Shown: piece by piece, positions 24,026-36,193 of the stretch
Layout of the letters: each line of letters begins with the position of its first letter
Position numbering within the stretch: the first letter of the stretch is position 1
Source: Cladorhizidae sp. MBARI D1340-BT2
Taxonomy: Eukaryota; Porifera; Demospongiae; Poecilosclerida; Cladorhizidae
Length of the DNA: 64,000 nt
Reading direction: 5' to 3'
Assembly (NCBI GenBank): GCA_028752905.1
Contig: JAQNBH010000003.1
Location: forward strand, 35,826,472-35,890,471
Notes under the pieces: model-generated
What the model saw: the letters and a program-made list of their open reading frames with translations, nothing else
Told to the model about the DNA's origin: nothing
The model's database searches: none
Program-made: the position numbers and the translations under genes

Positions 24026-25084
24026 GAGAAGAAATGCTTGCTTTGACCATGCACAGCTTAACTCTGTCTTTTAGCACATCCAAGATTAAAATGCATTTGT
24101 TGGTTACTGGTGGCCGTGTCCTGAAGAAGAAAGTACAAAAAGCAACGAAGAAAGGTGACAGATTAGCACAAGACTTGTTGGGGTGGCACGAAATAACTGA
24201 CATCACTCCTATGGGCCTTTGCATGTTAGGAAATGATGGCATTGATATCAAAAGCAAGGTGAATTCATGACATCTAAAGCCTTTCTTGACACGTAAATAC
24301 ACCCAGTCATGAAACCAGGCTTCAAGAGAGTTTTTCAAGTGACCTGTCCCCACTAACACCTACAACTGAGAGTTGCTATGCAAGCTTGCACAGGCTCCAC
24401 CCCCCTTCTTCTAACCTACATTACATTAATTGTGACTTTGTGATTGTGATGCCAGTTTCCAGGAAGCCATTGTGAATCTGGCTGTGGATATAGCAGACAG
24501 GAGTCCACCAAAAAAGAGGTATTGCATAACAAACAGTGGAATGGTGTCAACTCTTCTTTACCATACTGAGAAACATAACACAGTCCTTCGACCACCAGTC
24601 TAACCACCCCAGCACACCATGGAGCAGGACCAATGACAACCCGAACAGATGAGCATTGTCATGGAATCCTCACAAAATGACACATTGTCTAGTGAGACCA
24701 AGACTATATTGAGGGTAAATGGCGAATGCTGACAGTTACCCCTGGAGCAAGGTTGGAGGATACCTACATTAATGAATCACAGACCCTACCTTAAACAACT
24801 CTAAAGATGGGTGGCCTTCAGCCAGTTCTACATTTGGCAGGAGTGGAAGCTCAACTTTCAGGAACTACAGTAGCTGGGTTTTGCATCAAATGCAGGAGCA
24901 ACCAAGGGTATATACAATACTATTAGTTGACAGCTCTCTACCAGAACCAGTAGGTCATTGTGTTCCATTTTTTATCATTCATTTTCCCCCTTCATTTTAT
25001 CCTTGGACACATTACCTTTAAATATGGTGAATGGTGCTGAAGAATATGGACAACAATCTTAATACTACACCTATACACATTAAC
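24026..25084. other. Unassigned region
   Basis: May contain more retrotransposon debris continuing from the gag relic, but no motif is clear enough to name. The 116-codon minus-strand frame at 24009-24359 is unrecognised. Confidence 0.3.
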
Positions 25085-25085
25085 A

Positions 25086-25123
25086 TTATTATTATTATTA
25101 TTAATGTTGTTGTTATTATTATT

Positions 25124-25154
<31 letters not shown>

Positions 25155-25155
25155 A

Positions 25156-25224
<69 letters not shown>

Positions 25225-25391
25225 TATTATTATTATTATCCTTGTCATTATTATATTATCATTACTATTATTATCATTATTATTGTTGTTGTTGTTGTTA
25301 TTGTTGTTGTTGTTATTATTATTATTATTATTTATTATTATTAATATTATTATTGTTATTGTTATTGTTATTGTTATTATTATTATTATGT
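25086..25391. repeat. ATT/ATC/GTT trinucleotide microsatellite
   Basis: About 300 bases of mixed (ATT)n, (ATC)n and (GTT)n runs. Long poly-residue frames on both strands are artefacts. Confidence 0.97.
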
Positions 25392-27990
25392 AAGATGACT
25401 TGTGCAGTAATAAACACTGTGATATACACATACGATAAATTATTTTATCGATACAGGACTTCTCCATCTCGATATAGAAATTTGGAAGGAGTAAAGAATA
25501 TGGCATGGAGACCATGCCAGATTACTCATAATATGGAGGCCATGCCAGATTACTCGCACTTCCCTAGCTCAGAGCTGGTACTTTAAAAAAATACAAGATG
25601 ACATAACCTAGGGTCATGGACGTCATTGGTAACTCCCCCATTGATACGCTATTGATGTCTAATGGAGGCCCCAGCCCTCACCCAAGCCTAGTCGAGCAGC
25701 CATATAGCTACCCAACATATAAGTAGTCGAGCAGACATATAGCTACCCAACATATAAGTAGAGAGGTGGTGTGGTGAAACATGATACATAGAGTTGTTGC
25801 CAAGGAATTTCTACGTAGGCAACACTGTCCCTCCAGCTTACCTTGGAATTTCATTTTGACATAAGCATTATAAACCACGCATATATATATTTAATTGCCG
25901 CATTCCTGCACTACCCACCTCAACTAGAGGTATGGCTGCATGTAACTACTCTATGCTCTGCATCAACATCCAGATTCTAGCTGCATGCTCTTGTAAGTAT
26001 TTAAACAGGTGTACCTGTATGCACGTGCCATGAAAAATGTTTTGACATAATAATCTTGGTTGAAGCAATGTTTTGTCTATGGATATGACCTGATCAAAAA
26101 AAAACAGGCAAACAGCGTTTCGATGGATAGCAATACTAACATATTGTGGAAAGTGATTGTCAAGGATGCAGTTGGAATGAATGATCTATGCCTGGACAAT
26201 TTGCTTGAGGAACACAAATGCATGTGTTGTAAATGTTTTTCAGCATATATTTGTTACAATACTTTGCAAAGGAAAATATCCGAACACATTGTGCATACAA
26301 TTCAAGTTATTCCACAATTTAGTCACCAGAAACAGAGACAGACCTTTGCACAAGTACGTCTTCTCTTCCGCTCTTTGCGATTTGTTGGTCTCTAGACCAC
26401 CTAATGTTGCCATATGCAAATTCACTTCTAAAGTGCTCTTGATAATTAATTATACACACAGGACAAGATAAAATTATGAACCTAAAAATATAAGATATTG
26501 TGCAAAGTTTATAGTTAGCTAGGTCACATATATTGCACTGATTTACCATATAACACTCTAACATAGTCTTTCATTATCGCAGTCAATGGAGGAAGGTATC
26601 TCATCAAAGGTAGTGGCAAACAGGCGATGCATAAGCTCGTCTCTAGGAAGATTGCTAAAGACATTAAAAAAGCCTCCACATTTTTCAGCTGCTCAGGTTT
26701 CATCTTGGTGTGGACCAGCATTTTACTATGATTATAATAGTTCTGGCTACTATCAGTCTAACTTCCTCCTGAATCACAGCCACAAGGCTAGCCATCTCTG
26801 TCTTTCCCACACTGATGAAAATAGCGAGTTTGAGGTACATACGCGTGTAATAAATGGAGAATTTGTTCTGTGCGATCTGATTAGACTGCAATATTTTTAC
26901 AGCGACAACTCTAAGTATTATGTTGCATTCTTAACAAGTGTGTATGTGACTGTGCCCGACTAGCCCTAGCCCTATCCTTAGCCCTAAATCAAAGCTTTGG
27001 AAGAGTATAATGACACAGTTTTTAGAAACTGAATTCGAAATTGTGCCAACAAGGATTTCAGAGCAATGCCGAGTGCCTACTTTAGATTCTCTTTTTCTAG
27101 CCCTATACTTTCCTAGCCTTAGCTCTAGCCAGTATTCTTTGCTGCTGCCATCAACACTGGTGAGGATGCCAGATTCCCTGATCGAACGTCGTGTGGGATA
27201 CCAAATACAATAAGGGTGTTCTGCATATGGGTGGTGCCAAAAAGTGGGGATTCGAATTCCCTGGGACATGAGAACAAACGTGGAATGTCCAATTGCTGCA
27301 TTCCAGCTACTATAAAACACTTTATCAATGGCTTACCCAAGGAATATGGCATCCCCGAGCCAAGTACCTTAGTGGATTTGATATCCCCTCAGGGAATTTT
27401 GCACCCCCAATGGGAATAGTTTCTTCTGCCTCTGACTCAAGTGATTGTGTATATACACTTTTAAAAAAATAAGAGCATGTACAAGTCAACACACCTGTTT
27501 CTTGGGTGTGCCGTTCAATTTGGTATGCCACACACACTATTTATAATTCTGAGTGTATAGCACACCAATTTCTGAGGTGTGATATAAAAGAAGTGTGAAT
27601 AACACACTTTTGTTTGGTGTACTATACGCACTATTTTGAATTCTGTATGTCCAATTCAAAAGTATGAATATAACACCGTCATCTGTGTGCTGCCAATTTA
27701 TAATTCAGTGTGCACTCAACACCATTTGCTTTGAACTGCACACACTAAGGCAAGTAAAATATAGTCTTAAGAAGTAATTTTCCTTAACTTTTTTTAAACC
27801 AAGTCCAAAGGAAATATTATACAGTTTCAATCTGTTGATACATCAGAGGAATGTAGTACATTTCAGATTGAGTAGGTAGCTAGGATAGGATGATCATAAA
27901 GAGATAAGTGCTTTATACAAACATATGTTTGATGGATAAAATTTGCATACTTTAAATACCACAAAAATAGTGAAAAAACAGTCAGTCTCG
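25392..27990. other. Unassigned region with short frames
   Basis: Frames at 26060-26395 (with a CMCCKCF cysteine cluster) and 26586-26963 (125 codons) have no recognised domain. A stretch near 27470-27730 is rich in CACAC/GTGTG motifs. One or two small exons of an unknown gene could be present, but nothing supports a specific call. Confidence 0.3.
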
Positions 27991-28009
27991 AGAACTTCAC
28001 ACACTGTCA

Positions 28010-28387
28010 AATTTCGTTAAAATTCCATAAAATTCATTTTCCACCCACGCGCTTGACCATGTACTTACATTTCAATGCCTAATGAAAACACTCATTGCAT
28101 AGAGTAGGGCTTTCTATAGCCCTGGTGCTAATTTCAAATCTCTAGCACTTGGCAATCTGTATATATTTATGCAGGCATTCAGGTTTTGCGGTTCCCTCCA
28201 CTTTAGCTCCAGTAACTTGGCTATAGTTGTACTTATGAAAATTATTTTGACATCAAAAGAGAGCACACAGAGAGACCTAACTTTTGAGCTATATATCAAG
28301 TCCATACCATGAAGTTTACAGAATCTATGGAGCTATAAAGTGGTAATCACAAGTTTCTTTTTTTTTATTAAAAATGCAACGGTCACC
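28010..28387 (+). mobile_element. Single arm of a foldback/MITE element
   Basis: Matches the right arm of the foldback element at 36194-36897, from the central CATTTTCCACCCACGCGCTT to the end AAAATGCAACGGTCACCCC. The left arm is missing. Shared blocks include CTAGCACTTGGCAATCTG-like sequence and GAGAGCACACAGAGAGACCT. It is a truncated copy of the same family. Confidence 0.8.
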
Positions 28388-28574
28388 CCTGAAGATGTGA
28401 CCAGACCCTTTCATAGATCAGTCATATATATATATACACATGAAACAGAATTTAAATGAGAATTTACCAATGTAGACAACAACCATATATTTAGATAACC
28501 CTTTACCTAGAAGACCAATACCGAATTCAATTCGGTAAAGGGTTTTATTTTACACATAGGTAAGTTTCAGACTC

Positions 28575-28850
28575 AAACATTTTTATCCTATCTATCTATC
28601 AATCTATGTATCTATCTGTGTATATATATATGTATATTATGTATGTATCTATCTATGTATGTAGCTATCTACTCTATATAATTATAATTGTATTTGGAGT
28701 TCAGTATGGTAGGTTTTAAAAAATGGACTAAAACATTTTTATCAATCTATGTATGTATCTATATATGTTTGTATATATATATCTATGTATGTAACTATTT
28801 ATGTATGTAACTATCTATGTAGTATCTGTCTATGCACTTATGTATTGACC
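28575..28850. repeat. TATC/TATG tetranucleotide-rich microsatellite
   Basis: Irregular runs of CTATCTATGTATG-type repeats in two patches separated by about 80 bases. Confidence 0.8.
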
Positions 28851-30095
28851 TTATGTTCACCCATAAATTATGAATGCTTCACTCTCTTAAATAATTCAGG
28901 CTCATTCAACTGGGAATGGTAGAGTCAATGGCAGCTGATTAGATCCCAGCTAGAGGATTAAAAACTGGCTGCATGGGCAATTGAGAATAGCACTGCTTAT
29001 GAGATTACAGAGAATCCAACAGGGTTAAATAAGCAGTGGATTTGTTCTAAAAGTACAGATATGTGCACTTGTACTGATATTACGTCTGGCACACTGTGCT
29101 GACACAGTAGTTTGCCGTGCTCAAGTTGGTTTTATGATATTGGAAGCCAATGAGAAGGCTTGTGTGATCTAGCTCAAATAATTGATCTTTGTTTGCCACT
29201 ATTATCACTAACATAATTATGGTGAGTACATACTCATACTTACACCATGTGTGGTAATACAACTCACCATGTGTGGTAATACAACTCACCACAGGATCTT
29301 GAAAATAAAATTCTACATTTTTAACCGTTTTGAGACTGCAGGTTTACTACCTCCATAAAGGTATGAAGGAGTTCTGTCAAGTGTGTTAATGGGTAGTGAG
29401 GGGTCTAGTTGGTTTGAAGTGGAGGCAAGGCTGAGAGTGTAACCTTTGTAACCAGTTATGTCTATGTGATGGGATTGTTTAAATATTTGAAGGTAAAAGT
29501 GTTAAGGATTGAAGTGGGAGGGACATGGTGTGGTGAGTTGCTATATGCATGTGATTTGTACTGTTAGTGAGAGATCAGGTGGACAAGTGATGTTGTATGC
29601 AGTTGGGAAGTATGCAATGATGTGGAGATTTAGGTTTAATAGGAAATCAATGATGGGGGCTGAGTGGAGGAGAGTGGAATTAATGAGAGAATGTGGAAGT
29701 TTTCAAGTATCTTATGGTGTGGTTTGACAGAGGAATGAGGAGGAAATGTTCATAAGAGAAGGTGGAAAAGGAAGAGAAATATATGGCAAATATTCGTTAT
29801 ATAAGCAAGGCAGACAGAGAGGTGGAGGTGGGCACAGGTAAGCTAATATGGGACAAACTAGCTAGACCATGCCTAGAACATGCATCTGGAGTGTGATAGA
29901 CGAGAGGGAAGACAACCGGCAAACATTTGTGAAGAATTCAAGAGAACATTGGTAGAAAACAGGTTGGAGGGAGCAATACACTTGCAGGGGTTGCTGTAAG
30001 AGGAGAGCTGGGCTGGAGGAGGCTGGAGGAAGAGAAGGGAAGAGTGTTTTTGATCGGTAGTTGCAGAGAATGAGCTAGTGAAAAAAGTTATATTA
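28851..30095. other. Unassigned region
   Basis: Purine-rich plus strand. A short direct repeat (CACCATGTGTGGTAATACAA) occurs twice near 29246-29285. The frame at 29509-29727 is probably the shadow of a degraded minus-strand LINE. Confidence 0.3.
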
Positions 30096-30098
30096 AAA

Positions 30099-30431
30099 TC
30101 AAGTAATTGTCCAGTTAGTGGGCAGAGTTTTGTGAGCTGAAAAAGAAGTTGGTGGTGGAAGGAAGGTAGGTTGTAGTAGGTTCACGAGCAACACAGAGGA
30201 ATTGACTGAGGGATGTGCATAAGGAAGAGTGGCAGGAAGAGACGTGAGCGAATTCCAATCTCTAATGGTATAAGTTATGCTTTTGTTTGGTAGGAGAAGC
30301 AAGGGAAAAATAAGATTGAGATTTAGGTTGCAGATGGCATCAGCAGGAGTGTGTGTATGACAATGGGAGGTGTGGTGTATGTCAGGATGGTAAACATGAG
30401 CTAAGTTGACGATGGCGCTGTTGGAAAGCAT
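30099..30431 (-). pseudogene. Possible LINE C-terminal relic
   Basis: The 110-codon minus-strand frame contains TYTIRDWNSLTSLPATLP, which resembles the conserved end of many non-LTR retrotransposon polyproteins (PRTIRDWNSLP). No reverse-transcriptase block was seen upstream, so the call rests on that motif only. Confidence 0.4.
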
Positions 30432-30869
30432 TTTCTTGTTGTCCTGTAGGAAATTTGCTGGTGATGGTTATGACCAGGGCATTGAATGGGCTGAAGGGTG
30501 CTTGTCGGAATGGATGATCACAGGAGAGCAGGCCTAATGTTAAGTAGATCAGTAGCAGAGTGTTGGGTATAGACAGAGTTGTTTATGGAGAATGTCAAGT
30601 GGTTCGAGAGGATGAAATACCTGAGGTTTGGCACCTAGGATCCCCCCTGTCTTTGGCACCTCCCTCCCCCATCCAGTTCTACAAACTCTCTTAGTCCCTC
30701 ATTTTGTCAAAATTGAGGAATATTCATGGAAACGCTTTTTTATTTCAGATTTGTATGTACTTAATGATCGCTTATTTCAGAGTCAACAGGTTAGGCACCC
30801 TATGCACATGAAATTCTAAATTATGATTGACTGGGATATGCACATGTAATTCTGACCTATTGGACAGAC

Positions 30870-31985
30870 ATCAGTTTGTGGTAGTGAATGGTCAACACTC
30901 GACTATGACTTTCTGGTGTCCCGCAAGGTTCAGTCCTGAGCCCACTGCTCTTTCTAATATATATAAATGAAGTAGCTGGTGTTGCATCGGATGAAAACCA
31001 CAGAGTGTTCTTTGCTGATGACATTTTAATGTATCGAGATATTCCTTGACTCTATCAGTGCCTGGTTTATTGAAAACCACATGACTGTCAATGCATTGAA
31101 CTGCAAACACATGCTGATCTCGCGTAAAAGAAACCATCTCCTGAACATGGGCAAGATGAGATTACATGGTGCAGAGCTTCAAAGAGTGTCTGTCTTCAAA
31201 TATCTTGGTGTATGGGTGAGCGACAATCTCAGCTGGTCGCAGCACATTACACAGATCACCAGGAGAGCTAATAAACAGATTGGTCTCATTTACAGAAACT
31301 TTTACAATGATTCAAGTGAAGGTACTCTTCTTCAATTGTACCTTGCATATGTTAGACCCATTCTGGAATATGGTGCCCCTGTATGGGATCCCCACCACTC
31401 CACCTACATAGAGGAACTGGAAAAAGTGCAGAGATTATCACTTTGGATGGCGTCCAAACAGTGCCACACAGACTACTCCACTGTGCTAGCTTGGTCTGAA
31501 CTACCAAGTTTGGCATCCCGTAGAACATTTCTGAAACTATGCTACTTGGCTCATACAGGAGCCCTGCATGGATCTGTCCACTCCACTCACCTGCCACTGC
31601 AAACTAGACAAATGGACATTCGGCTAAGGAGCTACAACGAGACAATGATGGAAGTTCCCTTCGCCAGAACTGAATTGTACAAATGATCATTTTTTCCACA
31701 TACACTTACTTTATGGAACATATTAACCTGTTGAAATTAGAGCATGCCAAACTTTCTCATACTTTAAACGTCAATTACAAAGTTTTTTTGTATCATTAAG
31801 TTTCCTTTATTTTTATCAGGGCTCGTATTTGCATATATTGCTACTTGGCTCCCCCTGCACCCTGTAATGCAAAATTTTCATTAAAAAAAATTTATAAAAA
31901 AATTTTTTTGAGTCCCAGCATCACAATAAAGCTGGAGTATTAAGCCGAAGAAGATTCAATCAGCAAATTATTTTTAATATTGAAC
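30870..31985 (+). mobile_element. 5'-truncated LINE (CR1/Jockey-like)
   Basis: The 3' part of a non-LTR retrotransposon: the second half of the reverse transcriptase, a 3' untranslated region and an AATAAA near 31926. It starts inside the reverse transcriptase, typical of incomplete reverse transcription. No target duplication was identified. Confidence 0.75.
30909..31686 (+). pseudogene. LINE reverse transcriptase, C-terminal half
   Basis: 30910-31050 reads SGVPQGSVLSPLLFLIYINE, then VFFADDILMYRDIP. These are reverse-transcriptase blocks with the catalytic FADD. After a frameshift near 31050 the long frame 31081-31686 (201 codons) continues with KHMLISRK, VFKYLGVWVSDNLSWSQHI, ILEYGAPVWDP and LEKVQRLSLW, the conserved thumb region and end. 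The protein lacks the endonuclease and the front of the reverse transcriptase. Confidence 0.8.
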
Positions 31986-31989
31986 GGAT

Positions 31990-32560
31990 ATAGCAATATT
32001 TTGGTTGTGAGGATGCTGTTTTGGTTGGCTTGGAAGAAAACAGTTTGTCAATTTCATCATTGTTGGTGGGAGTGGGGAGGGGGGAACTTAGAGTGGGGGT
32101 AAGAGTGGTTGGGTGTGAGTTCATCTTATCAAGCCGTGGAGCACTGAGCATGCACTATCTCAATAAATATGCAAGAAGTAAACTGTAAGATGTCATGTTA
32201 GCAAATGGCAGTGCACAGACATTCTCTCTCGATGTGTTATGCCAGGTTCAAGCTGTAGAGATGAATGCAATAGGGTGGGACATTATTTTTTGCTTAGCGT
32301 GTTCTATGTAAGTGTTGCTCTATGCTAGGTGTTTCCTGAAAGTTACAGCCAAACTGCCGTCTACATACTTCTATATACTGTATCACACACAGAAACCAAA
32401 CAATTCTCACACTTCCTTCGATTAAAAAATATTCCTGAGTCTACCCTAGCGGTCTTCAAATAAGGCTCTACGGTATCGGTATACCGCATACCGTTGATAT
32501 AAAATATTACATATAATAATATATTCCTTAGCTCTCGCACTCTCATTCAGTCTTAAAGTT
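31990..32560. other. Unassigned region upstream of member 3
   Basis: No recognised feature. The family upstream element is not present before the next gene. A TATAAAATATTAC near 32500 is a possible TATA box. Confidence 0.3.
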
Positions 32561-32568
32561 ACGAAGAA

Positions 32569-33211
32569 ATGAAATTGTTATTTTTATTCTTGATAGTAGG
32601 ACTCGGCTACGGACAAGATTGTGCCGAAGTATCTTTGGGCTTGCAAATAATCTTGGATCCCTGTAACCGATCACCCACAGACTGCGGTCGATCTGGATGG
32701 TTTGAGTGAAGTATTCTGTAAGCCCGAGGCCGAGATGCAGTTCCAAAACTTCAAACGTTGTACAGGCAAATTCAGCGACCAAGTCTTCGGGGCCCTCTGC
32801 AGTGGTAGCAAATGCATTGGAGTTGGAGGGACATGCACTTCTGGAAAGAAAAGGTGTTTTGAAACCGTTGACGCCAATAATGCAACAGAAGTATTTACAG
32901 AGTGCTTGTGTGATTCTCAAGCAAGCTCTAATCTAAGTTGCCCAAGTTCCACCTGCAAGAGTGCCCTACAGGAACTAGTCAGTGATATTGGTTGCTGTGC
33001 TAACAGTATAATCTACACCCTCTACCTCGACATTTGCACGGGCTCTGCTAGTAGTCCTCTGTATGAGAAGGATGGGATGTCTCGACTGTTTAAGGCATGC
33101 AACGTTCCTTTTCCAGCTAGTTGTCCCCACCCATTCTCCATTCCCAGTGGTTCACCAAGGATGGAAGAAGCTTCAATAGCATGGCTGATACTTACAGCTT
33201 TGTTTTATTAG
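32569..33211 (+). pseudogene. Divergent cysteine-rich family member 3, with a one-base frameshift
   Basis: An ATG at 32569 opens a signal peptide (MKLLFLFLIVGLGYGQ) and a short cysteine segment ending GWFE and a stop at 32707-32709. The frame one base over is open across this point and continues to 33211 with DLDGLSEVFCKPE. An extra base near 32684-32690 (GCGGTC) would explain the break. The downstream frame contains SDIGCC and CNVPFPASCPHPFSIP, which match the EIGCC and YPQPCxxPF motifs of the other members. It ends in a hydrophobic tail (IAWLILTALFY). Overall similarity to the other four is low. It is either a recently broken gene or a sequencing/assembly indel over a working gene. Confidence 0.65.
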
Positions 33212-33470
33212 TGACTTGGCTGTGTGGTTGAATGTAACTTTTCACTAGTGTATGGTGACCATCACGTCCAATGCTTTGATACTCTCTCTCCTATTGTATA
33301 TGTGCACCTTCCCTTGCCAAGTCCATACTGGCCCTTGGGTCTTTATGATGCCTTGTCTTCTGTAGGGTCCTTTCATTGTTCACAAGTATTAATTGTATTT
33401 AGTACGCAAATTGAAATTCAAACAAAAATTCTTACAAAAATTCTTACTGTACTGTATTGCACACATCTAC

Positions 33471-33476
33471 AATAAA
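33471..33476 (+). terminator. Polyadenylation signal of member 3
   Basis: AATAAA 260 bases after the stop codon and 134 bases before the end of the convergent gene. Confidence 0.5.
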
Positions 33477-33609
33477 TCAAAATTGAAAGGGGGAATTCAT
33501 ACTTGGACACATCATTGCTAACAAAGGAATATAATTGGGGGTTGGGGGTTCATACTGTAAATACACTATTATGAGTTCTCCTACAAATACAGCTAGTTTT
33601 TTTATTTTA

Positions 33610-34338
33610 TTAGAAAATGAGAGCAAAAGCACAAAGGGCTATCGTGATAGCCAGAGAGAAACTGAAGCACATTCCGACAGCTCGAGCAGGTGCGTCCGTT
33701 ACTGTTATAAAAACTTCTGAAGGAAAAGCATTGTCCTTGCAAGCTACAGGATAGGTAACACCACAGTCACTCCACAGAGCTGTATTGGAGATCAGAGTGA
33801 AGAACACACTCTGCTGTGCTGTGATCTTTTGCTTCACTAGTAATCCTGCGATGGCTTCTGCTTTGCTGTAAATCAATTCAAAACAGCAGCCAATTTTCTT
33901 TAACATATCTTTAAGTCCTTTGCCACAATTGTCAGGGCACTTTCCAGTCGTTAAATAGCCAATGCATCCTACGAGATTTGCATCTTTGAAGACCTTTGGA
34001 TCAATTTGATCTAGTGCATATCGGCAGCGAGTAATCGTCCCGCCATCGGCGGGTTGGCACCAGAACTTCAGACCCGCAGCTGCAAATGGGTCATTGCACA
34101 CAGAAGATTGGAGCCAGCCCGCAACTGCGCCAGCACAAGAAGAAATGCAAATGTTATCGAGAGCCTGCATTCCTTCTTTGGTGGAAGGGGTGGTGTTCGC
34201 TTTCAGAAATGCAGTGCTACAGGATGTACCTAGGTCTAACACGAACTGTAGCTGCTGGGCTGAATTGCAGTTCTGCGCAGCAGATAAACCGATGACGGTA
34301 AAAACAGCTACAACAAAAAGCATCATTTGACTTGCCAT
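33610..34338 (-). CDS. Cysteine-rich secreted/GPI-like protein, member 4
   Basis: A single exon of 242 residues, convergent with member 3. The signal peptide is residues 1-20 (MLFVVAVFTVIGLSAA), then QNCNSAQQLQFVLDL. The cysteine order and motifs match members 1, 2 and 5: ICISSCAGAVAGWL, FWCQPADGG, RCRYALD, KCPDNC, KIGCC and YPVAC. The variable segment before the tail is short (FITVTDAPARAVGMC). The C-terminal 20 residues are hydrophobic (SLAITIALCAFALIF) with no basic end, suggesting GPI attachment. The stop codon overlaps a run of TAATAAAATAAA that can serve as the polyadenylation signal. The family upstream element lies 16 bases before the ATG. Function is unknown. Confidence 0.82.
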   Translation of the reverse strand: MASQMMLFVVAVFTVIGLSAAQNCNSAQQLQFVLDLGTSCSTAFLKANTTPSTKEGMQALDNICISSCAGAVAGWLQSSVCNDPFAAAGLKFWCQPADGGTITRCRYALDQIDPKVFKDANLVGCIGYLTTGKCPDNCGKGLKDMLKKIGCCFELIYSKAEAIAGLLVKQKITAQQSVFFTLISNTALWSDCGVTYPVACKDNAFPSEVFITVTDAPARAVGMCFSFSLAITIALCAFALIF

Positions 34339-34354
34339 TCTGCTTTTTTTGATA

Positions 34355-34379
34355 CTGAAATATTCTATCGCGCGACTAG
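34355..34379 (-). promoter_or_regulatory. Family upstream element, member 4
   Basis: Minus strand CTAGTCGCGCGATAGAATAT followed by TTCAG. It matches the same site before members 1, 2 and 5, although the surrounding sequence differs. A TATATTAT lies immediately upstream. Confidence 0.6.
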
Positions 34380-34381
34380 AT

Positions 34382-35455
34382 AATATAGCCAGATTTTGTC
34401 ATGAGCCCAGGATGTGGGCAATAAACTAGTGACTAAGGGGGCTGTGAGTTGGGTTAAGACCGTGGAGGCCAGCTACAAGTTTAGCGGCTGACACAATCTT
34501 CTGGAGACAATCCTACCAGCACAAGTGGTTATTTTCTCCCCCAAGAGCTTCCCGTTAAAGCTGGGAAAGTGTGTGGTTTAATTAGGCGTGCGAAATTCAG
34601 ATTCGTACACAGTAAACTGACATAGGAGCAGAGGTAACTTCGCTTGTTGTATGTACAGGGTTTGTAGGAGTATGTAGGTAGGTATTTAGAATCATAGTGT
34701 ATGTACCTCGTACCCACTCCCCAGGTTTGTGCAGTATGACAACCATTCTTGAGCTCTTGTAGAGTATTAGCTAAAGAGGTAGAGACCACTAAACCAGAGG
34801 AAGCAATTTGAACTTTTCTTCCTGGAATGGGAAAGGAAGTTTGCTTACATAACATCCTCACTAATGTGTTTTGATTAAGAAATTGTGGAGTTTCTGACTT
34901 CGACCATTTTCATTGCCAGTGCAGCAATTTTTTGTAACAAAATTATTGCAGCTGCCTCACTCCCTGGGCGAAGGACAGGGGGGAATGTTGGGAGAGGGAA
35001 GGGCAGGGGGGAAATGTTGGGAGAGGATAAAGCTAGTTTGAAAAAAAAATTCTAATTGCAAAACATGTTATTACCACCTCTTGCCAAAAAATAATCAGTT
35101 TCCTTCTCAGTTCAGGGGGCCAGAGCTCATTGCCAGCAATTATATAATTATAGGCAATTATAAGTCTGCCTACTGATAGATAGTGGTCCTGGTGACCAAA
35201 GTGGACAACATCAGGTTATCAAGACCAGCTTGTTCACTCGACTGAGCCCATGGGCACTCAGATGGCAAGTCAACAATTGCCTCACAACATGCAGAGTGCT
35301 TCTTCTAATAAACACCATTTTGATGTGTTTTGCATTAACATCAAATTATTCAAACCTCAATATTCCACTAGAGGAAGAAAATATAAAAGTGCTTGAAAAA
35401 TTTCAAACTAGATTCATGCTAATGCTTGTGTTTTCTGTGGTAGGACATATTGGCC
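34382..35455. other. Unassigned region before the ABC transporter gene
   Basis: Would contain the promoter and first exon(s) of the transporter, which I cannot place. The frame 35230-35511 runs into the first recognised exon, but its early part does not resemble an ABC protein. G-rich patches lie at 34970-35030. Confidence 0.35.
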
Positions 35456-35460
35456 TCACA

Positions 35461-35502
35461 ATGAAGTGGATCCTGCAGAAGTTCGGAGCTCTCCTCTCAC
35501 TG
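35461..35502 (+). CDS. ABCB-type transporter, first recognised exon (partial)
   Basis: Ends KFGALLSL, then a GT donor (GTATGT). It lines up with the residues just before transmembrane helix 1 of P-glycoprotein (the VSVFSMF segment of human ABCB1). An ATG at 35461 is in frame but may not be the true start. Upstream exons with the N-terminal tail are not identified. Confidence 0.5.
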
Positions 35503-35567
35503 GTATGTTAGCCGCTCAAGCAAACTTGTGATGTATAATTAATATTCACCTTCACATTCTCCATTAG

Positions 35568-36151
35568 TTTCGTTTTGCTTCGCCATGGGACATATTCCTG
35601 CTCATCCTGGGGGCTGCAGCTGCTATAGCGCATGGAGTAGCTCTTCCTCTAGCTATGGATTTCTTCGGATTCCTAACCAACTCCTTCATCAACCAATTCA
35701 CCTCAAAACAATTGGCAAACTTTGAATTCCGATTCAACCCCCTCGACTTTTTGAGTTCCCCCCGGTTCTCTATTATCAACCCCGATATAATATTGTCTGG
35801 TTTTATCAATTTTACGAACCTCACCGGAGGAGTTGTTAATTGCAGTAATGAGTTTATTCTTCTGCCACCCGTTCTCACATTCGAACGAGCGTTAGAACTA
35901 GGTGTGACGGAACTGGCCGATTGCTTGGAGGACGACAGATTTATCGTGCAAGTGAATCGCTATGTTATTAACTTTGTCGGGATAGCTATCGCCGTTTTGA
36001 TCGTTGGGACGATGCAGATTGTGGCATTCCAAGTTTCGGCTGATCGACAGGCTAGGACGATCAAACAACGGTTCTTTTGTGCTGTCTTGTATCAGGAAGC
36101 AGCGTGGTTTGACAACCAGTCTAGTGGAGAACTGTCCAGTCGCCTTTCAAA
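35568..36151 (+). CDS. ABCB-type transporter exon (TM1-TM2)
   Basis: Starts after a 65-base intron with FRFASPWDIFLLILGAAAAI. It encodes transmembrane helix 1, a large extracellular loop with N-glycosylation sites, helix 2 and the first cytoplasmic loop (VSADRQARTIKQRFF, then YQEAAWFD, then SSGELSSRLS). The order and spacing match the first half of full ABCB exporters such as P-glycoprotein. They pump lipophilic compounds out across the plasma membrane using ATP. The donor is GTGAGT and the exon ends in phase 2. The frame is clean. Confidence 0.88.
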
Positions 36152-36193
36152 GTGAGTGTTGATGTACAAATTAACCAATGGGAGACCAATGGG

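Noticed and set aside
25018..25586. Long frames of poly-Met, poly-Ile, poly-Leu and poly-Ser
   Set aside because: They are translations of the ATT/ATC trinucleotide microsatellite in different frames.
26060..26963. Frames with a CMCCKCF cluster as a zinc-finger gene
   Set aside because: Too few spaced cysteines and no second motif; support is insufficient.
28500..28550. ACCCTTTACC...GGTAAAGGGTT inverted pair as a terminator or riboswitch
   Set aside because: Short isolated palindrome in AT-rich eukaryotic intergenic DNA with no gene next to it.
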